The notes under the pieces: generated by a model
The model's database searches: none
What the model was told of the DNA's origin: nothing
The model's input: the letters and a program-made list of their open reading frames with translations, nothing else
Assembly (NCBI RefSeq): GCF_000189755.2
Contig: NZ_KI912183.1
Coordinates: 2,631,755-2,695,754 of the forward strand
Length of the DNA stretch: 64,000 nt
Source of the DNA: Desulfotomaculum nigrificans DSM 574
GTDB lineage: Bacteria > Bacillota > Desulfotomaculia > Desulfotomaculales > Desulfotomaculaceae
Direction: 5' to 3'
In this document: positions 50,783 to 61,067 of the stretch, piece by piece
Layout of the letters: each line of letters starts with the position of its first letter
Position numbering within the stretch: the stretch's first letter is position 1
Program-made: the position numbers and the translations under genes

Positions 50783-52654
50783 TTAACCAATCTCATTTGC
50801 CCAATTGGCACCCATAAACTGACTGTTATAAAGATCGGTGTAAAAGCCGCCCTTAGCCAGCAGTTCTTTATGGGTGCCCTTTTCTATTACTCTACCGTTA
50901 TTCATCACCAGGATTAAATCCGCATCACGAATGGTTGATAGCCTGTGGGCAATGACAAAGCTGGTCCTGCCGTGCATCAGATTAGTCATGGCCTTTTGAA
51001 TATGAGCCTCTGTTCTGGTGTCGACACTGCTGGTGGCTTCATCAAGGATAAGGATGGCCGGATCAGCAAGTATGGCCCGGGCTATGGTCAGCAACTGCTT
51101 TTGTCCCTGGGAAATATTCGATGTCTCTTCGTTTAGTACTGTGTCATAGCCAGCGGGCAGGGTTCTAATAAAGTGGTGGGCGTGGGCCGCTTTGGCGGCC
51201 TGAACAATCTCTTCATCGGTGGCGCCTGCCCGCCCATAGGCTATATTATCCCGGATAGTTCCGTTAAAAAGCCAGGTGTCTTGCAGCACCATGCCCAACA
51301 TACTGCGTAAATTGCTTCGTTTTAATTCTCTGATATCGACCCCGTCAATGGTGATTTTTCCGCCATCTATTTCATAGAAGCGCATGAGTAGATTTACCAG
51401 GGTGGTTTTACCGGCCCCGGTTGGCCCCACAATGGCAATGGTTTGTCCCGGTTTTACGTCAATATTCATATTCTCGATCAGGGTGTCCCCTGCCCGGTAA
51501 CCGAATTTAACGTTTTCAAATTTGACCTCACCCCTGGGAAAATTAATAATCTGGGCATCTTTACTGTCAGGAATTTCTTCAGGCTCATCCAGCAGTTCAA
51601 AAACCCGTTCGGCTGAGGCCAAAGTGGACTGAATAATGTTCGCTATATTGGCGGTTTGGGTTATGGGCTGGTTGAACTGCCGGGAGTATTGAATAAAGGC
51701 CTGGATATCCCCAACTTCAATGGCCTTCTTAATGACTAAAATACCGCCCATGACGGAGACAAACACATATCCAATATTGCCGATCAAGTTCATCAGAGGC
51801 ATGATAATACCGGAAATGAACTGGGCCCGCCAGCCTGCCTGGTAAAGTTCTTCATTAATTTCATTAAACTTTTCTATTGATTTATCCTCACGGCCAAAGG
51901 CCTTTACTATGATGTGACCCGTGAACATTTCCTCAACATGCCCGTTCAGTTGCCCCAGGGCCTTTTGCTGGTGGGTAAAGTATTTTTGGGAGCGGGATGC
52001 CACAGCTTTTGTTACCACAGCGTAAAGGGGTAGAGTTACAACTGTAACAAAGGTCATCAAGGGACTTATGGTCAGCATCATCACCGCTACCCCCACCAGG
52101 GTGACAATGGCCGTTATGAATTGGGTGACACTTTGCTGCAAGGTGCTGCTGATGTTATCAACGTCATTGGTAACCCGGCTTAAGATTTCGCCGTGGGTAT
52201 GGGTATCAAAAAATTTTAGGGGTAGGCGGGAGAGTTTGCGGCTTATCTCCTGGCGCAAATCAAATACAGTTTTTTGTGCTACCCTAACCATAATAACTTG
52301 TTGCATGTAGCTAAAGAAGGCACTCATCACGTATAGTACAACCAAAATTAGAAGTATTCGGAGGATATACCCGTAATCTACCCCGGCCCCGGGTACACCC
52401 TTATATTTCAGCATGATACCGGTAAATAATTTGGTTATGGCTTTACCAATCATCAGCGGACTGGCAATGCTGAAAATTGTACTGAGTACCGTGGTTATTA
52501 GCACCGCCAAAAGTTGAAATTTGTAGGGCTTTAAATAAGCCGCCAGCCTTTTGAGAGTGCCTTTAAAATCCCTGGCCTTTTCTACCGGTATATCCATCCT
52601 CGGACCCCGGCCATGGATACGAATTGGTCTAAACTCTCTATGTTCTTTACTCAT
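50783..52654 (-). CDS. ABC exporter half-transporter (canonical ATPase subunit)
   Basis: A 623-residue ABCB-type protein. Six helices (about 45-345) precede the ATPase with GPTGAGKTTLVNLL (Walker A), NISQGQKQLLTIARA (a Q-variant signature) and ILILDEATSSVD, which keeps the catalytic Glu. A long cytoplasmic N-terminus leads it. The upstream partner overlaps it by 4 bases and lacks the catalytic Glu, so the two form an asymmetric heterodimer like TM287/288 or BmrCD. The cargo is unknown; drugs or lipids are common for this group. Confidence 0.93.
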   Translation of the reverse strand: MSKEHREFRPIRIHGRGPRMDIPVEKARDFKGTLKRLAAYLKPYKFQLLAVLITTVLSTIFSIASPLMIGKAITKLFTGIMLKYKGVPGAGVDYGYILRILLILVVLYVMSAFFSYMQQVIMVRVAQKTVFDLRQEISRKLSRLPLKFFDTHTHGEILSRVTNDVDNISSTLQQSVTQFITAIVTLVGVAVMMLTISPLMTFVTVVTLPLYAVVTKAVASRSQKYFTHQQKALGQLNGHVEEMFTGHIIVKAFGREDKSIEKFNEINEELYQAGWRAQFISGIIMPLMNLIGNIGYVFVSVMGGILVIKKAIEVGDIQAFIQYSRQFNQPITQTANIANIIQSTLASAERVFELLDEPEEIPDSKDAQIINFPRGEVKFENVKFGYRAGDTLIENMNIDVKPGQTIAIVGPTGAGKTTLVNLLMRFYEIDGGKITIDGVDIRELKRSNLRSMLGMVLQDTWLFNGTIRDNIAYGRAGATDEEIVQAAKAAHAHHFIRTLPAGYDTVLNEETSNISQGQKQLLTIARAILADPAILILDEATSSVDTRTEAHIQKAMTNLMHGRTSFVIAHRLSTIRDADLILVMNNGRVIEKGTHKELLAKGGFYTDLYNSQFMGANWANEIG

Positions 52655-54387
52655 GCTGATTCCTCTTCTGCCAGCTGGGAAGTTACAATCTCACGATATA
52701 CCCGACAGCTTCTTAAAAGCTCTTTATGCCGGCCAATTCCTGCAATTTGCCCCTCATCCAGAACTATAATCTGATCTGCATGCATTATAGAGTTAACTCT
52801 CTGGGCCACCATCAGCACAGTGGCGTTCACCGTTTCTTTTTTCAGGGCTGTCCGCAGCTTGGCCTCGGTTTTAAAGTCAAGGGCTGAGAAGCAGTCGTCA
52901 AATATAAATATTTTCGGTTTTCTCACCAGGGCCCGGGCGATGGCCAGGCGCTGTTTCTGGCCCCCGGAAACATTGGTGCCACCCTGGGCGATAACGGTAT
53001 TAAAACCGTCTTTCATACCAAAAATAAATTCGGTGGCCTGGGCGACTTCGGCGGCATGCTTTATTTCTTCATTGGTGGCATCTTCCTTACCATACCTGAT
53101 ATTGTCCGCAATGGTACCGGAAAAAAGAACCGCCTTTTGCGGCACCAAACCAATTTGGGACCGGAGATCGGCCTGGGCCATTTCCCGGATATCCACACCA
53201 TCAACTAAAATACTGCCGCTGTCAATATCGTAGAAGCGGGGGATAAGGTTGACCAGCGTTGACTTACCTGAACCGGTACCGCCGATAATGGCGGTTGTTT
53301 CACCTGGTTTGGCCGTAAATGAAATATTACTGATGGCGGGTTTGGCTGCCCCGGGGTAACTATAGGTAACGTTCCTAAACTCCACTAAACCGCTTTTAAC
53401 GGCAGCACTCTTAACCGGTTTACCATCCTTAATTTCCAGCACCATGTCCAGCAATTCATTAACTCTGGCGGCCGAAGCGGAGGCCCGGGGAATGTTCATA
53501 AGCAGCATGGAAAGCATAATCAGTGAGAACATAATCTGCATGACATATTGAATAAAGGCCATCAAATCACCCACTTGCATGTGCCCATAGTCAATCCGAA
53601 TACTGCCAAACCAAATAATGGCCACAGTGGTTAAGTTCAGTATCAGCATCATGATGGGCATTAAGGCGGCCATGATGGCATTGACTCTGACAGCGGTATC
53701 GGTGAGGTCTAAATTTGCGTCCTTAAATCGTTTTTGCTCATAATCAATGCGGTTAAAAGCACGGATGACCCTGATGCCGGTCAGTCCCTCGCGCAAAACC
53801 AGGTTTAATTGATCGAGTTTGGCCTGCATTTTTTTAAAGAGTGGTACTCCTTTACCGGCGATAATAAAGATGGCAACCGCAAGTACAGGTATAACTACGA
53901 CGATAACGAGAGATAGTTTGGCGTCCTTTGCTACCGCCATAATAATACCACCGATGGCCAGCATAGGTGCTCTGACTGCCAGGCGCAGCATCATTAACAC
54001 AACTTGTTGTACCTGGGTAATATCATTGGTGGTTCTGGTAATCAGAGAGGCAGTACCTATCTGGTTAAACTCATTAAGGGAGAAACTCTCCACCCGCACG
54101 AAAACCTTACTGCGCAGAACTTGGCCAAAACTTGCTGCTATTTTGGCGGATAAAAACCCGGCCACAACTGCAGCAGCAGTGCCTGCCGCAGCCACCAGCA
54201 GCATCAATCCCCCAACTCTTAGAATGTAATTGATGTCCCCGTGGACGATACCGTTGTCAACGATATCTGACATTAAGGTTGGCAGGTACAACTGAGAGAG
54301 GGATTGCCAAAACATGAGTACCAAAACAACAGCCACTGAGATGGTGTAGGGTTTTAGCAACCTTAACAACTTAAGCAATAACATCAT
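52651..54387 (-). CDS. ABC exporter half-transporter (degenerate ATPase subunit)
   Basis: A 578-residue ABCB-type protein with six helices and an ATPase. Walker A is GGTGSGKSTLVNLIP, and the signature is VSGGQKQRLAIARAL. Walker B reads KIFIFDDCFSALD, with Asp where the catalytic Glu should be. This is the usual state of the silent site in heterodimeric exporters. Its 3' end overlaps the partner gene by 4 bases, so both chains are made together. No regulator gene is adjacent. Confidence 0.93.
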   Translation of the reverse strand: MMLLLKLLRLLKPYTISVAVVLVLMFWQSLSQLYLPTLMSDIVDNGIVHGDINYILRVGGLMLLVAAAGTAAAVVAGFLSAKIAASFGQVLRSKVFVRVESFSLNEFNQIGTASLITRTTNDITQVQQVVLMMLRLAVRAPMLAIGGIIMAVAKDAKLSLVIVVVIPVLAVAIFIIAGKGVPLFKKMQAKLDQLNLVLREGLTGIRVIRAFNRIDYEQKRFKDANLDLTDTAVRVNAIMAALMPIMMLILNLTTVAIIWFGSIRIDYGHMQVGDLMAFIQYVMQIMFSLIMLSMLLMNIPRASASAARVNELLDMVLEIKDGKPVKSAAVKSGLVEFRNVTYSYPGAAKPAISNISFTAKPGETTAIIGGTGSGKSTLVNLIPRFYDIDSGSILVDGVDIREMAQADLRSQIGLVPQKAVLFSGTIADNIRYGKEDATNEEIKHAAEVAQATEFIFGMKDGFNTVIAQGGTNVSGGQKQRLAIARALVRKPKIFIFDDCFSALDFKTEAKLRTALKKETVNATVLMVAQRVNSIMHADQIIVLDEGQIAGIGRHKELLRSCRVYREIVTSQLAEEESA

Positions 54388-54635
54388 CTCCGGTTAAACG
54401 GATAAAAAAGTGATTCTCATATATATAAAAGTATAACATTTACCTATGCCTAATTGGTTATAATCATTAATTCAAAATAAGAACCATAACAGCAGGATGG
54501 TAGTCATCTTGAAGTGAAGATTTTATATCCAATTATCTTATCCGATGGATATTACCGGTTAATCACGGTTAATGGTAAAATATGTTGAGTAGAATTAAAA
54601 ATTTGCGATGATGTCAAAACATAGGAGGTTAAAAC

Positions 54636-56012
54636 ATGACTTACAATGCGGTGGTTATTGGCGGCGGTCCCGGCGGCTATGTGGCGGCCATTAGAATAGC
54701 CCAACTGGGCGGCAGGGTGGCAGTGGTAGAAAAGGACAAATTAGGCGGTACCTGCCTGAACAGAGGCTGCATCCCCACCAAATCACTGATTGCTGCGGTG
54801 GATAGACTGAAAGCGGTGGAGGAAGCTGCTGAATTTGGTATTGAAGTGAGCAAGCCGGTAATTAACTTTGGCAAAGTTCAGGCCAGAAAGGCTGAAGTGG
54901 TAGAGAAGCTAGTGAGCGGCATCAATTTCTTATTTAAGAAAAACAGAGTAGACCTCTTTACCGGTACAGCCAAAATCAAAGCCCCCGGTGTAGTGGAAGT
55001 TGAGCATAACGGCGAAGTTCAAGAACTGCCGTGTGAAAACATTGTGATTGCCACCGGGTCCAGTCCGGCCTTAATCAAGTCCCTGGGTTATAATGGAACC
55101 ACCGTCATTACCAGTGAAGAAGCTTTACAATTGACTGAGGTACCCAAAAGCCTGTTAATTATTGGTGCCGGCGTAATTGGCTGTGAATTTGCCCATATTT
55201 ATGGTAGTATGGGAACAGAAATAACTATGGTGGAAGCTGCTGCAAGTATTTTATCAATTCAAGATAAAGATATTTCCCGCCGTATGCAGACCATCTTTAA
55301 GAAGAAAAAATTTAATATCAAGACTAATGCAACCATTAAGAAAATAGAAGAGGTTGATGGCGGTGTCAAAGCTGAGTTAGAAAACGGTGACATCATCACC
55401 GCCGAGAAAGCACTCATCTCCATTGGTCGGACACTCAATACCCAAAACCTGGGATTGGCAGAGGTTGGTGTTGAGCTTGGCGACAGGGGACAAATTTTGG
55501 TTAATGACCAAATGCAAACCAACATCAAGGGCATCTATGCCATCGGTGATGTGGTTATGAAATACCAGCTGGCTCACGTGGCCTCTGCCCAGGGTATTGT
55601 GGCGGCAGAGAACATCATGGGCAAAAATTCCACCATGGATTACAGTGCCGTACCCAGCTGTATTTTTACCAGTCCGGAAATAGCTTCCGTGGGTATGACC
55701 GAGCAGCAGGCAAAAGATAAGGGGATCCCTGTAAAAACCGGTAAATTTAATTTTATGGCCAACGGCAAGGCTTTAAGCATGGGGGAAGGGGAAGGTTTTG
55801 TCAAAATTATTACCAACCAGGAGAACGATGTGGTATTAGGTGTACACATCATGGGACCCCATGCTTCAGACTTAATTGCTGAAGCAACCCTGGCCGTAAG
55901 AAAGGGTATGAGTGCTAAAGAATTGGCAACTACCATTCACGCTCACCCCACCCTGGCGGAAGCCATTATGGAAGCTGCGGAAAATGTGCACGGTTTAAGT
56001 ATTCACGGCTAG
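54636..56012 (+). CDS. lpdA: Dihydrolipoamide dehydrogenase (E3)
   Basis: A 458-residue flavoprotein disulfide reductase. FAD fold VVIGGGPGGYVAAI opens it. The redox pair is C40/C45 in GGTCLNRGCIPTKS, and the NAD fold is IIGAGVIGCEFAHIYGSMG. The C-terminal HAHPTLAEAIMEA carries the His-Glu pair. It reoxidises dihydrolipoyl groups of 2-oxoacid dehydrogenases or glycine cleavage. It shares a strand with lipB and lipA, which make the lipoyl group, but no E2 or GcvH gene is in the window. Confidence 0.95.
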   Translation: MTYNAVVIGGGPGGYVAAIRIAQLGGRVAVVEKDKLGGTCLNRGCIPTKSLIAAVDRLKAVEEAAEFGIEVSKPVINFGKVQARKAEVVEKLVSGINFLFKKNRVDLFTGTAKIKAPGVVEVEHNGEVQELPCENIVIATGSSPALIKSLGYNGTTVITSEEALQLTEVPKSLLIIGAGVIGCEFAHIYGSMGTEITMVEAAASILSIQDKDISRRMQTIFKKKKFNIKTNATIKKIEEVDGGVKAELENGDIITAEKALISIGRTLNTQNLGLAEVGVELGDRGQILVNDQMQTNIKGIYAIGDVVMKYQLAHVASAQGIVAAENIMGKNSTMDYSAVPSCIFTSPEIASVGMTEQQAKDKGIPVKTGKFNFMANGKALSMGEGEGFVKIITNQENDVVLGVHIMGPHASDLIAEATLAVRKGMSAKELATTIHAHPTLAEAIMEAAENVHGLSIHG

Positions 56013-56047
56013 GATCGATGTTGGTGGATGTTGAGGAGTGATATTGC

Positions 56048-56743
56048 ATGAAACTATTAGTTGCTATACTGGGAGAGGTAGATTATCAAGAGAGCTTAAA
56101 TATGCAGGAAAAATTACTGCAATTACGCCAGCAAAATAAGGTGCCGGATATCATGCTCCTGCTGCAGCATCCGCCTACATTAACTTTGGGTACCAGGGAA
56201 AATCGCTGTAATATCATTACTCCAGAAGCAGAGCTGCAAAGACAAGGGGTAAAAATATTTAAAATTAACCGGGGTGGCGATGTCACTTATCATGGACCGG
56301 GCCAGATTGTGGGCTACCCCATCATGAATCTTAATGGTTATGGCAAAAGTGTGCGGGGGTATATCCATAATATTGAAGAAACATTTATTCAGTTGTTAAA
56401 GGCTGAATATGATATCACAGCTACCCGGGAAGACCGGTACCACGGGGTTTGGGTTGGTGACGAAAAAATAACCGCCATTGGTTGTGCGGTGAAGCGGTGG
56501 GTCACCATGCATGGTTTTGCCTTTAATGTTAATACCAACTTAAATCACTTTAAATGGATCAATCCCTGCGGCATTACCGATAAAGGAGTAACATCACTGC
56601 AAAAGATTTTAGGCCAACCACAGGATATACAAAAGGTTAATCATCAGGTAGTTTCCCACTTTAGCCGGGTTTTCCATTGTGAACCGGAAATCATTAACCA
56701 GCAGCAATTACACCAAATTATAGGAGGACAAGCCAATGCATAA
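56048..56743 (+). CDS. lipB: Octanoyltransferase LipB
   Basis: A 231-residue enzyme that moves octanoate from acyl carrier protein to lipoyl domains. The motif [17 protein letters not shown] holds the substrate-binding His, and the catalytic Lys and Cys lie in [19 protein letters not shown] and [15 protein letters not shown]. The start ATG follows GAGGAGTG. Its last 8 bases overlap the start of lipA. Confidence 0.95.
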   Translation: MKLLVAILGEVDYQESLNMQEKLLQLRQQNKVPDIMLLLQHPPTLTLGTRENRCNIITPEAELQRQGVKIFKINRGGDVTYHGPGQIVGYPIMNLNGYGKSVRGYIHNIEETFIQLLKAEYDITATREDRYHGVWVGDEKITAIGCAVKRWVTMHGFAFNVNTNLNHFKWINPCGITDKGVTSLQKILGQPQDIQKVNHQVVSHFSRVFHCEPEIINQQQLHQIIGGQANA

Positions 56744-57587
56744 ACGAAAACCCGAATGGCTAAGGGTGAGATTACAAGGGGCGGAAAAATCCCAACAGGT
56801 TAAAGATATGCTGAAAAGACTTTCCCTGCATACAGTGTGTGAGGAAGCCAACTGCCCTAATCTGATTGAATGTTTTGGTCGTAAGACAGCTACTTTTATG
56901 ATTTTAGGCAGTGTCTGTACCCGCAACTGCACCTTCTGTAATGTCACCAAGGGTTTGACCCAGCCTGTTGACCCCGAGGAACCGGCCCATGTGGCAGAGG
57001 CAGTTAAAGAACTGGGCCTAAAGCACGCTGTGATTACCTCGGTAACCAGGGATGACCTGCCCGACGGCGGTGCCGGGCACTTTGCCCGGGTGATTGAAAA
57101 ACTAAAGGAAGCCGGGGTCATTGTGGAAGTGCTGATACCTGATTTTCAAGGTAGCCGTGAAGCACTGGAGATAGTGATTAAAGCTAAACCGCATATCCTT
57201 AATCACAACATCGAAACTGTGCCAAGACTATATCCAACAGTTCGCCCCAAAGCCAGTTATCCACGTTCACTGGAACTGCTTAAAAACTCCAAGGAACTTG
57301 ACGACAGTATATTTACTAAATCAGGTATCATGGTAGGTTTGGGTGAGCAGGAAGCAGAGGTAATTAAGGTAATGCAAGATTTGCGGGAAGCCGGCTGTGA
57401 TATTTTAACCATCGGTCAGTATTTAGCACCATCAGCCAAACATCACCCGGTAATAGAGTATATTCACCTGGACATCTTTAAAAAGTATAAGGATCTGGCT
57501 TATCAAATGGGCTTCAAATATGTTGCTGCCGACCCGCTGGTGCGAAGTTCTTACCATGCGGCAGATGTTTCCGAGGTAATTAGCTAA
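56736..57587 (+). CDS. lipA: Lipoyl synthase LipA
   Basis: A 283-residue radical-SAM enzyme that inserts two sulfurs into octanoyl groups. The auxiliary cluster ligands are C35, C40 and C46 ([12 protein letters not shown]), and the radical-SAM ligands C61, C65 and C68 (CTRNCTFC). The closing Arg-Ser-Ser-Tyr ([10 protein letters not shown]) supplies the Ser ligand of the auxiliary cluster. The start overlaps lipB and lies 7 bases after AGGAGG. lpdA-lipB-lipA thus form one lipoylation unit. Confidence 0.96.
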   Translation: MHKRKPEWLRVRLQGAEKSQQVKDMLKRLSLHTVCEEANCPNLIECFGRKTATFMILGSVCTRNCTFCNVTKGLTQPVDPEEPAHVAEAVKELGLKHAVITSVTRDDLPDGGAGHFARVIEKLKEAGVIVEVLIPDFQGSREALEIVIKAKPHILNHNIETVPRLYPTVRPKASYPRSLELLKNSKELDDSIFTKSGIMVGLGEQEAEVIKVMQDLREAGCDILTIGQYLAPSAKHHPVIEYIHLDIFKKYKDLAYQMGFKYVAADPLVRSSYHAADVSEVIS

Positions 57588-57592
57588 TGACC

Positions 57593-57631
57593 AAAAGGCT
57601 GCCCCAGAAGTAAATGGGGTTGGCCTTTTTC
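57593..57631 (+). terminator. Terminator after lipA
   Basis: AAAAGGCTGCCCC / GGGGTTGGCCTTTT with one bulge is followed by TCTTTG. It begins within 6 bases of the lipA stop. Confidence 0.8.
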
Positions 57632-57719
57632 TTTGTTGTCAAAAATTATTTAAACTTTGTTCACAATTTCGTGACATTTACGGGGAATAATGCTTTTAAA
57701 CAGAAAGGAGGTGTAGCCA

Positions 57720-58196
57720 GTGAAAAGGAAGTTGATGCTTTTTATTTTGACACTGCTTTTGGTTTTCGGCATCGTGCAAATTGCTTCCGCTGCCGGCCCG
57801 GGGTGGAGCGGTGGTCCAAGGGCACTTTCCAGTGATAACTGGGTTAACCTGGCGGAGACACTGAAGCTCACCGACCAGCAAATCAGCAAGATGCGGGAAA
57901 TACAGCAAAATAGCTACCGGCAGACCCGTGACTTGCGGATCAAATTGCAGGATAGCATGTTCGAATTAAGGCAAATGCAGCTGGAAAAGAATCCGGATAA
58001 GGCTAAAGTGGATGCCAAGATCAAAGAAGTGAATGATCTGCGCAGTAAACTCTATGATGTTCGCCAACAAAGCAGACAGCAGTGCCAAAATATCTTAACA
58101 CCGGAGCAGTTGGCCCAGCTGGCCAAAATCCGCGGGGGGTGCGGTTTATGCCCTAAAGCCGGTGTGGGCGGCACCGGTCAAGGGAATTCCCGGTAA
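57720..58196 (+). CDS. Spy/CpxP-like exported helical protein
   Basis: A 158-residue exported protein with a signal peptide cut after IASA (residue 23). The mature part is a helical hairpin in the style of Spy, CpxP and metal-resistance LTxxQ proteins: LKLTDQQISKMREIQQNSYR, a long amphipathic helix, then ILTPEQLAQLAKI. The tail CGLCPKAG is rich in Gly and has a CxxC. The GTG start has AAAGGAGGTG upstream. Such proteins chaperone periplasmic clients or bind metal; here in a probably monoderm cell the site would be the outer membrane face. Confidence 0.82.
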   Translation: MKRKLMLFILTLLLVFGIVQIASAAGPGWSGGPRALSSDNWVNLAETLKLTDQQISKMREIQQNSYRQTRDLRIKLQDSMFELRQMQLEKNPDKAKVDAKIKEVNDLRSKLYDVRQQSRQQCQNILTPEQLAQLAKIRGGCGLCPKAGVGGTGQGNSR

Positions 58197-58218
58197 GTGA
58201 GGATGCGAAATGCCAAAA

Positions 58219-58252
58219 CGAGGGAGGGGTAATATAAATACCCTCCCTCGTT
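58219..58252 (+). terminator. Terminator after the Spy-like gene
   Basis: CGAGGGAGGG / CCCTCCCTCG (loop GTAATATAAATA) is followed by TTATATTAAG. It lies between convergent genes. Confidence 0.75.
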
Positions 58253-58267
58253 ATATTAAGTTAAACC

Positions 58268-59035
58268 TTATTGTTTCCATCTGCAAACTTTATGTTCTAT
58301 ATAATCCAATCCCATGTAAATGATAAACCCCAACAACCCCATGGCAATAATGCCCGCAAACATCTCCTTATAAGCGTACATGGACCAGGCGTCCAACAGG
58401 TAGTAACCAAGCCCCTCCCGACTGGCCACAGTTTCGGCAAAGAACAAAACGGCAATGGCGGTGCCTGAGGCAATGCGCAATGATGTTAACACTTCCGGGA
58501 TCACCGCCGGCCAAACCACGTGTCTGTAAATGTCCCGGCGGGTGGCACCCAGGGATAAAACGGAAGTAATTACCTCTTTATTTATCCCCCTGGCTGCATC
58601 TCTGGTGGTCACCAGGATTTGAAAAAACAGGACAAAGGAAATGAGCGCTATTTTGGACACATCCCCCAAACCAAAAAGGATCATTAATATGGGTAAAAAG
58701 ACAATTTTGGGGATGGGGTAAACAAGGTATATTAAGGGCGCCAGATAGCGATCCAACTTTTCTTCCCGCCCCGCCACCATACCCATGGGTACTGCAAGTA
58801 ACAGAGATATGCCCAGGCTCACCAACACCCTGTAGGTACTAACGTAAAAATGATACCAAAGGGTTTTTGTCATTTCAGTAAAAAAAGTTTTAAATGAAAG
58901 TACCGGCCCCGGCAGGGTATTGATACCATTCATCTCCAACAAAGCCGACAGTAATTGCCAGAATAATAACAGGCTGGCTATCGATAAGATTGTTGATATT
59001 TGTTTATGCCCTGCTTCCTTCTTTTTGTTCTTCAC
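58268..59035 (-). CDS. SsuC/TauC-type ABC permease
   Basis: A 255-residue membrane protein with six helices and the EAA loop SVLSLGATRRDIYRHVVWPA near residue 168. PMGMVAGREEKLDRYLAPLI and PIPKIVFLPILMILFGLGD are typical of nitrate/sulfonate/taurine-type permeases. It overlaps the ATPase gene by 4 bases. Substrate cannot be set from the permease; HMP-type thiamin precursors, sulfonates and nitrate are all possible. Confidence 0.92.
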   Translation of the reverse strand: MKNKKKEAGHKQISTILSIASLLLFWQLLSALLEMNGINTLPGPVLSFKTFFTEMTKTLWYHFYVSTYRVLVSLGISLLLAVPMGMVAGREEKLDRYLAPLIYLVYPIPKIVFLPILMILFGLGDVSKIALISFVLFFQILVTTRDAARGINKEVITSVLSLGATRRDIYRHVVWPAVIPEVLTSLRIASGTAIAVLFFAETVASREGLGYYLLDAWSMYAYKEMFAGIIAMGLLGFIIYMGLDYIEHKVCRWKQ

Positions 59036-59772
59036 TGCTCCAGTATCTCCCTTACCCTTGTGGCCACTTCATGAAAATCCTTGGTTTTGCGGTAGGCCAT
59101 GTCTCCTGCCCGGGGGTTATCAACTATTTCTATCACTTGCCCCGGGTGGCCCGCAAAAATTATAATTCTTTGACCCAGGAATATCGCTTCTTCAATGCTG
59201 TGAGTTACTAAAACAAAGGTTATTTTATTGTTTAACCAAATGCTGAGGAGCTGTTTTTGCAGGGCTTCCCGGGTTAAGGCGTCCAGTGCGGAAAAGGGCT
59301 CATCCATTAACAACAGGTCAGGATCTAAGGCCAGGGCCCGGGCAATGCCAATTCGCTGGCGCTGACCACCGCTCAGCTGGGCAGGATAACGGTCTTTCAT
59401 TTCCCAAAGGCCCAGGTCCTTAAGTATTACAGAAACCTTTTCAGTCATTACCTTTTTGGGCACACCTCGTATCTGCAAACCCAATACGGCATTGTCCCAT
59501 ACTGTTTTCCACGGCAGCAACCCGTGCCCCTGTAAAATCAAGGCAGTTTGGCGCCGCACCTGGTGAACTTTTGCCCCATCCACTAATACTTCCCCGGAGT
59601 AATCATGATGTAACCCGGACAGCACGCTAAGCAAAGTGGATTTGCCGCAACCCGAGGGTCCGATAATGGCGCAGGTGCTGCCCCGGGGAACGGTAAAGCA
59701 GACATCCTTTAAGGCTTGTACAGTGCTATTTTTTTGCTTGTAGTACACCGAAAGGTTATTTACTGTGATCAT
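59032..59772 (-). CDS. SsuB/TauB-type ABC ATPase
   Basis: A 246-residue ATPase with [16 protein letters not shown] (Walker A), [18 protein letters not shown] (signature), [17 protein letters not shown] (Walker B plus the family-specific FSALD) and the H-loop [15 protein letters not shown]. It drives the importer. It lies between the permease and the binding-protein gene, all on the minus strand, with the binding protein first. Confidence 0.93.
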   Translation of the reverse strand: MITVNNLSVYYKQKNSTVQALKDVCFTVPRGSTCAIIGPSGCGKSTLLSVLSGLHHDYSGEVLVDGAKVHQVRRQTALILQGHGLLPWKTVWDNAVLGLQIRGVPKKVMTEKVSVILKDLGLWEMKDRYPAQLSGGQRQRIGIARALALDPDLLLMDEPFSALDALTREALQKQLLSIWLNNKITFVLVTHSIEEAIFLGQRIIIFAGHPGQVIEIVDNPRAGDMAYRKTKDFHEVATRVREILEQ

Positions 59773-59846
59773 AGCGATTATTATTTCGCTCCTTACTAAA
59801 TAGAGGGCGCCAAGAATCGCGCCCCCGCTGGATGGGTTTATTTAAA

Positions 59847-60812
59847 TTACTTTTCTAAAACCCGCGCATCAACCAGGTCTTGATAAGAAAGAGTGCTTTT
59901 TAACAATTTGTGATCAACCATCCACTTAACCACTTTTTCCACGTCCTGGGCGGCAGGCAGCACCGGCTGTGAGAAATGAAACTTGAGCTTATTCTCCTTG
60001 TTATCCAGCAGCTGCTTGGGCACCCTGGCCTTTTCCACCAGGATGTTGTCAAATTGCTCGGGTTTGGACTGGATGTCGGAAACAGCTTTGGTGTAGGCTT
60101 GCATCAGTTTCTTTATGCCAGCCAGGTTTTTATCCAGAGCTTCTTGTCTAACCATTACCACCGTTGGCGAAACGGTATTCTTAGTATTATCCAAAACTAA
60201 ATTAGCACCGCTCTGTTCAGCCAGGGTGGCAAAAGGATCCGGCAATACCGCTGCCTTTACGGTACCGTTTAAAAGGGCATCTAATCGTACGGGAAGTTTG
60301 GGGATGGCTGTCTTCTTAATTTCATCCTGATTAAACCCGGCACTGAGCAGTAACCCGTCGGTAATGAATTCATTAATGGTATTTAACGACATAGCAATGG
60401 GTACATTTTTCAGCTGAACAACGTTTTTAATGCCGGAGTTTGGTGCCGATAAAATACCAAATCTATTTTCGCCGGGTGTAATACCCTGGGCAACGGCAAC
60501 CGCCTTGACTTTGGTGCCGGAATTTTGCATGGCTGCCACTGCCAGCAGATCTCCTACTGCTCCATCAATTTGTTTAGCGGCAAAGGCACTATCCCGTTCA
60601 AGCGCGCTGGGAAAAGGAACTAATTCTACATCCAGCCCCGCTTCTTTAAAATATCCCTTTTCTTCGGCTACCCAAAAGGGCAGGTTATCCGCTATAGGTA
60701 ACATACCCAACTTAATCTTTAAGGGCGCTTGTTCCTTACCCGCACATCCTCCGGTAAAAAGAACAACGGTAATTAATAAAAAGAATGAGATGAACTTCAG
60801 GGACCTTTGCAT
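59847..60812 (-). CDS. Substrate-binding lipoprotein of the importer
   Basis: A 321-residue NMT1/SsuA-like binding protein. The lipobox is FTGGC near residue 23, so it is anchored outside the membrane. The domain reads KIKLGMLPIADNLPFWVAEE, then KGYFKEAGLDVELVPF, as in sulfonate, nitrate and taurine binders, and continues with AVAQGITPGENRFGILSA. ATG 60812 has AAGGAG 8 bases upstream; a longer start at 60821 is less likely. With the ATPase and permease it makes a complete importer. The ligand is unknown. Confidence 0.9.
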   Translation of the reverse strand: MQRSLKFISFFLLITVVLFTGGCAGKEQAPLKIKLGMLPIADNLPFWVAEEKGYFKEAGLDVELVPFPSALERDSAFAAKQIDGAVGDLLAVAAMQNSGTKVKAVAVAQGITPGENRFGILSAPNSGIKNVVQLKNVPIAMSLNTINEFITDGLLLSAGFNQDEIKKTAIPKLPVRLDALLNGTVKAAVLPDPFATLAEQSGANLVLDNTKNTVSPTVVMVRQEALDKNLAGIKKLMQAYTKAVSDIQSKPEQFDNILVEKARVPKQLLDNKENKLKFHFSQPVLPAAQDVEKVVKWMVDHKLLKSTLSYQDLVDARVLEK

Positions 60813-60984
60813 CGCAGCCACTCCTTGTCATATTTGTATTACAGAATTTCTACTTTTTACACGTAAATCCTTCATCTTAAATTTTATATGATCGACAATT
60901 TGCGACGGAATATCTAAAGGAATAAATCAGCATGCAAAGAATTACCGTTGGTAATATATTTGTAAGCAAAGATTTATTTTTAGT

Positions 60985-61000
60985 TGTGATAAATGTCACA
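60985..61000. promoter_or_regulatory. CRP/FNR-type palindrome
   Basis: TGTGATAAATGTCACA is an exact TGTGA-N6-TCACA dyad, 68 bases before the ankyrin gene start and about 170 bases before the divergent importer. This is the recognition pattern of CRP/FNR/HcpR-family regulators. No such regulator gene is in the window. Confidence 0.6.
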
Positions 61001-61067
61001 GTGGTTTAATAATTTTCACAATAATATTAATTAAACAACTATTCTTTAAAGGGGGAGGTTAACAAGC

